This document shows, one piece after another, positions 58,018-64,000 of a stretch of 64,000 bases of DNA. How positions within the stretch are numbered: the stretch's first letter is position 1; the number at the start of each line of letters is the position of its first letter. The stretch is from Sapria himalayana. Taxonomy: Eukaryota > Streptophyta > Magnoliopsida > Malpighiales > Rafflesiaceae. The notes beneath the pieces were generated by a model. It ran no database searches, was not told the origin of the DNA, and saw only the letters and a program-made list of their open reading frames with translations. Position numbers and translations under genes: made by a program. The DNA lies in assembly GCA_029783825.1 (NCBI GenBank), contig JAREIK010000385.1, forward strand, positions 2,349,501 to 2,413,500, written 5' to 3'.

Positions 58018-59600
58018 TAGTACTTAAAATACCAAATAAATAGTATTATTTGGGGAATAAAATTGGGTGTGTTTACATGTTTATTAGTATATATTAAAAA
58101 GATTTCACTAACTTACTTTTTTGAGAGTATTTAATGAATGTTATGAAATTATAGTGAATTTTAGCGAAATTGGTGGATTCAATAAAGCAAATATTTGTAT
58201 TAGAAAGAAGTGATGAAGAGCCATGATATTTTTCTTGTCATGGCTTATATACACCTTTCATTGTATCCTTAAGTACTTGTGGAATCCTTTCTTATCCATA
58301 ACTCTATCGAAATTAATTGTGATATTCTTTATATATTATGAATCTATCATCGAGTTGATATAATCATTTCACTGTATAACATAATCATCACAGTAGTGAT
58401 ATTTTCATAGAGTCGTGACTGCATGAGCTCAAAATAATTTTATTTCCATAAGATCATTTTCACATCATGGAAGCCAAGTATCCTAATGGTACAAGTCATA
58501 TCACATTCTAGAGCCAAAACTTATCCAATATAGAGCCAAAGCATTAAAAGATGTAAGTCATGATATTATTTTCCACCATGACTTTTTATTCTAAAAAAAA
58601 ATTACTCAAGTTATAAATTTTTCTAATGCCACGACTTTATACTCTAGAAATAAACTACCAAAGATATGATAGTATTTAATATTGTGACTTTGTATTACAT
58701 TAATGTAATTAACTTTCTCATGACCAATCTCAATGCTGCAATATTTTTTTCAACAATATAAGATCAAAGTCAAAGCCAATTTCTATTATCTTGACTTTGT
58801 ATAATAAAGAGTATTTAATTCTGTTATGATAATCCCAGCACCATGATATTTTTTTCACAAAGTCAAAACCAAAGCTATGGGTATTTCCAACACTATGACT
58901 TTGTGTTATAGAGAGTTTAAGTATTAGTCATGATTATTTCCAATGCTATGATATTTGTGCTCTAAAAGAGATCCAAAGAGATGATAAAGTTGTAACCTAA
59001 ATTCTGTGTCATGATTTCCAGCTTAAAATATCGCTTGGTAAATACAACTCTTAGAAAAAAAGAGAGAATATGAGAAAAATGATGCATGCAAGCCCAAGCG
59101 ATGCATCATCAACCCTAATTAAATGCAAATCCAAGGCAAACAACAAACAACATCAATTAGAATTTGATATTTATGCTTAGAAATAAGTTTGGGTATTCAT
59201 TGAAATCCTAGAATATATAAGATGCTTTCCAAGATATTTCACATTATTGTAACCCAAATATCCAACTAAATTGAATTCTAGGATTAAAAATGTATTTGTA
59301 TTATAATGAATATTTGAATTTATGAGTTTACTTTTATGTTAACATTATGTTTGGATATCGATATATATGGATAAAATTTAGAACCAAAAATTATGATTTT
59401 CACGAATCTATCAGTTTATGCATATCGACCATATCGGGCAGTAACAAGTAAGTCATGGGACATACTCACATGGTTCGAATAGAAGAAGTGACAGTCCTTC
59501 AAATATTAATGCTTAAGATAAACTAATATGTGAAAATTCAAAGTTAAAATAAGTTAATCATTACAAGTATGATGCTCACCAAACCGAAAGCATGAACATA
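58018..59600 (+). repeat. Sense long LTR, 5' part (copy 9)
   Basis: Starts TAGTACTTAAAATACC, equivalent to TGGTATTTAAAATATC of copy 5. It runs through the motif zone (58200-59040) and is closest to copy 6 (35477-36900), for example the GATGATAAAGTTGTAACCT/GATGACAAAGTCATGATAT block and the leader-like ATTAAATGCAAATCCAAGG block. It stops near 59600, about 60 percent of full length. Just beyond, ATTACTTTAAGTGACAA occurs twice (59610 and 59633). Confidence 0.7.
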
Positions 59601-62234
59601 TAAAAAACCAATTACTTTAAGTGACAATGTAAATTACTTTAAGTGACAAGGATTCATGTCAATCAAATAAAATTATTTTTTATGCCAAAATAGAGTTTTT
59701 TTTATGAATCCTCACTCATCAAACACACTTCAATACAATGAACACAATCCTAATTTTGGTAATTGTTATGTGAGATACAAAATAATTTAAAAAAATAGCT
59801 ATGAATGAGTATCAAGCTATAAGATAGAAAATATTTATTATAAATATAGAAGCTTACAAAGAAAAATTTAAAGTTCCTCTCCATAATGGGTTCCCAAGCA
59901 ACCCCCTCTTTCAAAAAATTAATTAATTAATATTAAACATGTTTACAACAACAAAGCGAATGATAAATATTTTGTTATCCAGGTGAAACATAATGATTGT
60001 TATTCGTACTATTAGTATTTTGATTGTGCTTATTTTTGCCATTGATTGGTATAAGTCTTTTTTTTTTCCAAGCTAAATAAATTTGACATAGGAAATATAT
60101 TTTCAATGATGAAAATGTTATGATGTGAAACACAAATAAATGGATCATTTACTATTGGTATACCAAAACTAAATAATGTATTGTAGATTAATGATTTAAA
60201 GATCAGTTTAATTAGTAATATTCAAATTTGTGTTGATTGTTTTTTTGTTAAATTTTATATGATTTAATGCATGTAATGTTGATTGAAAATGTATGATAGT
60301 CTAAAATACTTGAACATTAATATACTATACATTTAATTTTTACTTCATCTTCCTTTTCACTTGTTTGTGATAATTAAAATATGTGTGTCTATATGTGTAT
60401 GTGTGTTATAATAAAATATTATATTGTAAACTAAAACAGTTTTAATTTCATAGCTTGATGAATATTATAAACTAACTCATCAAAAAAATTATTAAGCTTG
60501 ACAAACAATTCAATTTTATTTTTTATACATATGTGTAAAGATAAGAAACAAGGAGTATTCATGAAAATATTTATGAAATTGCAACCTATAAACATTAGAA
60601 CTTTTATATACAGACATTATGTTATTGATGAGAACAAAGAGCATATGTGGTAAGTATATATTCTTGTGACTGTGGATACTTATTTTTATATGCTTGAGGT
60701 GTACTCTTAAAAAAATTGAGGTGAGGTCTTAGAATATTTTAAAGATATTGACTTATGATATCAAAATGACAAAGAATATCACAATAGAAATATTATGAAA
60801 GATAAGAAAAAGAACTTGGAGCTTTAGTTTTTTTTTTTTTTTTTTTGAATCTTGTCTCTCTTTAAACCAAACATTAATTTTTAGCATCCTCATCACTTTT
60901 GGGCTGAAGTTGCCAACACATCAAGCTACACTTGCATCATCACACAAAAAACAACATGATATGAATTTAAAATTATAGGAAATCTTAGGGTAAAATATTT
61001 GAAGTGCTTTATGTAAATGTTATCATATGTTGATGCAAGCGTACACCAATAGATCTTGCAATTTGAGTGATTCGGCCTAATGGACTCGTCAAACTACATT
61101 GATAAGCATTATAGGTACTAGTATTGTGAAACCCAAGATAGGGTAGGCTTGATCCAACCCATACTATGAACCTGAGTAGAAAATGTGATGCTGCAAACCC
61201 ATTGCAACATTAGTTCAATGTTAGATCAATCATTTTGGCTAGTTGAGTCAAATCCAAACTGCGCATAGCTCATCCTGACAACTTGAAAAGGATATATTAT
61301 GTAATGTTTGACTTCATTTTTCCATTGTGTAGTTTGGAAAAACATTGTAACACAACTTGACTGACCATTTATATATGTTATAGGTTTGAAATCGAACCAA
61401 AAATATTGTTGAAGAATTGAACACATTTGGGATGAAGTAAATCAGAAAAAATTGGTTCAATTTTCAAAAAATAATATTTAAATTTTTGTCCTTGATCCAA
61501 AAATATGTTTGCCATTGGAACAAATTAGTTTTTTAAAAATAAAATATATGAATTCGAGTTAATAATAATAAATAAGGAATGGTTTGTTACTTTTCTATAG
61601 TAGGATCACGAATAACCCTAATACATGTAATTAGATTGGAGTCTGTTTGAATATTACTTTTCTAAACTAGGCAGTATGAGTGGAATATACTAGTTAACAC
61701 CAACTCATCAAACACAGCTAATTTTGGGACAATGTAACCACATGTAGTGGTTTGCGGGGCACACCCCAACCCTCATACATTGGGTAAAGAGGATTCATCT
61801 TGGCTCTGCAACATAGTCATGTCTAGTGCATTTGGCATACTTGCTTCGGGTAGATGGGTCAAGTCATGTCTACCTAGGGTGGCATCCGATACACCAATGA
61901 CCACCATACATTATATCAACCTGCTACAATGATGTTGAAAAATGTAGTAGCTTTGACTAAAAAATCATTGCAACTATAGTTAAATTGCTATACTGATCAT
62001 TTAGGATTGTCAAGCCAAAACAAGTAACCATATTCTTATTTTCTATTGATGCTTTAGAATGATGGCCTATCAAATTTAATCTAAGTTTTATCTACATCAA
62101 TTTTTTCATGGGTCTTGTTGGGCATAAATAGGTGGGTTGTCCCATTAATGTAATTGATAACTAATTAAATTGATTCTTAAGAAATAACATGTTGTATTTA
62201 GTTTTTTTAATCCAAGAGTAAGAATGTTATTAGA
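59601..62234. other. About 2.6 kb with no recognisable gene
   Basis: AT-rich. A run of 18 T lies at about 60829-60846 and a TG/TA-rich stretch at 60380-60410. Two slightly GC-richer patches (61030-61200, 61740-61930) contain small frames (61226-61426 minus, 61747-61932 plus) that I do not recognise. Confidence 0.4.
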
Positions 62235-62720
62235 AAAAAACTATTTTAAAAATAAGATAGATGAAAGTGAAACAAAGTTATTTTTGAGAAATAAGACAGA
62301 GTTGATGTCTCAAGATTTCAAACAAATAGAAGAAATAGATTTTGGAACCCTATTAATATGAAACTAGACTTAAGATCATTCATATAATATAACCAAAACT
62401 ATGGTATTTGAAGATAAATTATTTCAAATGGATGTCAAGATTATTTTTCTCAATATATTTTAAAAAGAACATATGTTTACAAATCTCTTCAAAGATTTTT
62501 GACTTTAAGTATCCAAATTATGTATATAGGCTTAGAAAAGTTTTTTATGGCTTGAAACAAGCCCCTATGCCTATGCATAAATGACTCATCTCCTATTGAT
62601 TAGAAAGAACAGAAAATATTTGGAGTATGTTGTATTTGATAGTCAATTTTTTAATATACTTACTAGATCTTTGACAATGAATAGTATTAATTATTTAGGA
62701 AATCTTCAAGTTTATGCATT
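62235..62720 (+). pseudogene. Ty1/Copia reverse transcriptase relic
   Basis: Plus-strand pieces: KNYFKNKIDESETKLF and RNKTELMSQDFKQIEEIDF (about 62237-62343), LFQMDVKIIFLNIF (about 62425-62462), and DFKYPNYVYRLRKVFYGLKQ then AP (about 62500-62567), the conserved RT block before the catalytic box. A possible MNSINYLGNLQV follows near 62675-62712. Stops separate them and the catalytic box itself is missing. The sequence type differs from the Copia at 37028. No LTRs are seen. Confidence 0.65.
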
Positions 62721-64000
62721 ACCAAGGTATTGTAAAACAAAACCTTTCTAGAAATTATATAAATCTTTTGATGACTATTGTTCTTACTATTTTTTTCATG
62801 CATTTTTTATGCATGATTTGTTGCAATGAACTCTCGAATTTCAAAGGAGTGCCAAGAATAGTTAAAATTTATGCTTATATATATATATAGTATTATCATT
62901 GTTTTAGTATTATTATATGATATTTTTCTACCCAACTTTCAATATGGCATGATGAAAAGATTAGTTATCGATTGTCATCGCTATCATTACGATCATTATC
63001 ATTCACCATGAGCATCTACCACTGTAACTTTCAACTTGAGAAAAATAATCTCTTTTTTACTCTCCTTCCTTTCCAAATTGATTGGAAATTGTTGTGCATA
63101 TTTTTTTGGAACATTTTCTATTTTTCCACATACATCTTAATTTATGATGTTAGTTTTTTGGTTAGTGTTAAGACATCAAGACTTGGATAGGCTCCCCTTG
63201 TGCCCCTATCAGCATTATCAATCTCTCATTATTGACTTGAATTGTTCTAGTTTGACTAGTATGAGTTTGACCCATTCGAGTTGACATCATTTTTTTGTGT
63301 ATATTATTTCTATTTCTATGATTGATTTAATATGATACTTAAATTATGATTGGACATGGAATGACTATCATTACTTTTTGAAAGTTACATAGTTATTCAT
63401 ATGTGAGAGTGACTTCCTCTATTCAAGTTTGTTTTTTGAGTTAAGAGAAGCATTATCACTAATACTTGATTTTCTTGCTAGCAACTATGAGAAACGAGTA
63501 GGATAGGAGTAATATTCACCTTCTGGTGTCAGTATGATATTCTATTGGTACTAGTGTCTATAGAGTTTTTACTTCTTTTATGATGCATAGGAAGGTATGG
63601 AATATGACACTCTAGTTGGGCTCATCAAATTCTCTTCATACTATAAGACCATTCTATAACTGCTTTTTGACATAGACTTTATATAGATTAAAAAGATGAA
63701 ACTATTCATAATATGAAATTCTTTTTGTTATTTGATCAATTTCAAGAGCTATTAACAATATAGAAAATTCTTGTTGCAAGTGTAACTACTAGACAAAGGT
63801 ATATGGTTCACATGAGGTCCTTTATACTCACTTAGAGACAAATTGTTTTGATGATTAGGATTCTCAATGAGAGATAATTTCTTACACTAGTAAATATCCA
63901 TAAGAAGATGATATAAAAATTTACTAATAATATTAGACAAGGTAGTAAAAGGTGTGATAGTAAAGTCGCATCGACGGTGTGAGATTTTTATCTAATTCCT
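62721..64000. other. Unassigned stretch to window end
   Basis: No gene motif on either strand. The small plus frame 62972-63190 has a hydrophobic aromatic composition typical of AT-rich chance frames. It may include the decayed 3' part of the Copia relic before it. Confidence 0.35.

Noticed and set aside
59470..59480. Possible tRNA B box (GGTTCGAAT)
   Set aside because: It is part of the conserved LTR block that reads TGGTTCCCACTAG elsewhere, with no A box or cloverleaf.

Overview
The window looks like plant nuclear heterochromatin, probably from an angiosperm and possibly pericentromeric. It is strongly AT-rich and I found no host gene on either strand. Every coding signal I could read belongs to a transposable element: Ty3/Gypsy elements of Athila type, at least five Ty1/Copia elements, one hAT element with a related non-autonomous copy, and two copies of a Tourist-like MITE. 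All coding regions are broken. I cannot name the species.

The dominant component is one family of long LTRs, about 2.6-2.7 kb, whose middle third is filled with decayed copies of a GTCATGAC-like motif. Antisense copies lie at 1-2505, 7033-9590, about 9580-11500 and 49911-52585. Sense copies lie at 11565-12945, 14451-17128, 35477-42288 (interrupted), 47774-53316 (interrupted), 55112-56401 and 58018-59600. The unit at 1-9590 reads on the minus strand: 5' LTR, decayed primer-binding site (PBS), an odd internal region with a coiled-coil 35-residue repeat and a plant-transposon-associated domain, then 3' LTR. From 35.5 to 59.6 kb the layout is LTR - gag - LTR - PBS - LTR - protease - LTR on the plus strand, an apparent tandem array of internally deleted elements sharing LTRs.

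Younger insertions date this background. A Ty1/Copia element (37028-41656; 235-bp LTRs, ATATA target duplication) sits inside a Gypsy LTR. An hAT element (43068-46544; 8-bp target duplication) sits inside a Gypsy gag. An antisense LTR sits inside a sense LTR at 49.9-52.6 kb. A 453-bp hAT-derived element (11643-12095) sits inside another LTR. Tourist-like MITEs sit in the minus-strand Gypsy internal region (4976-5756) and in the 5' LTR of a decayed Copia element (from 24242).

Between the Gypsy blocks are older Copia relics recognisable only by translated motifs: 24.1-29.3 kb (+), 30.6-32.2 kb (+), 33.9-32.6 kb (-) and 62.2-62.7 kb (+). The remaining stretches (17.4-23.9, 59.6-62.2, 62.7-64 kb) hold nothing I can assign. 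None of the elements here can encode a working protein as read. The region is a record of insertion, recombination and C-to-T decay rather than a working gene system.
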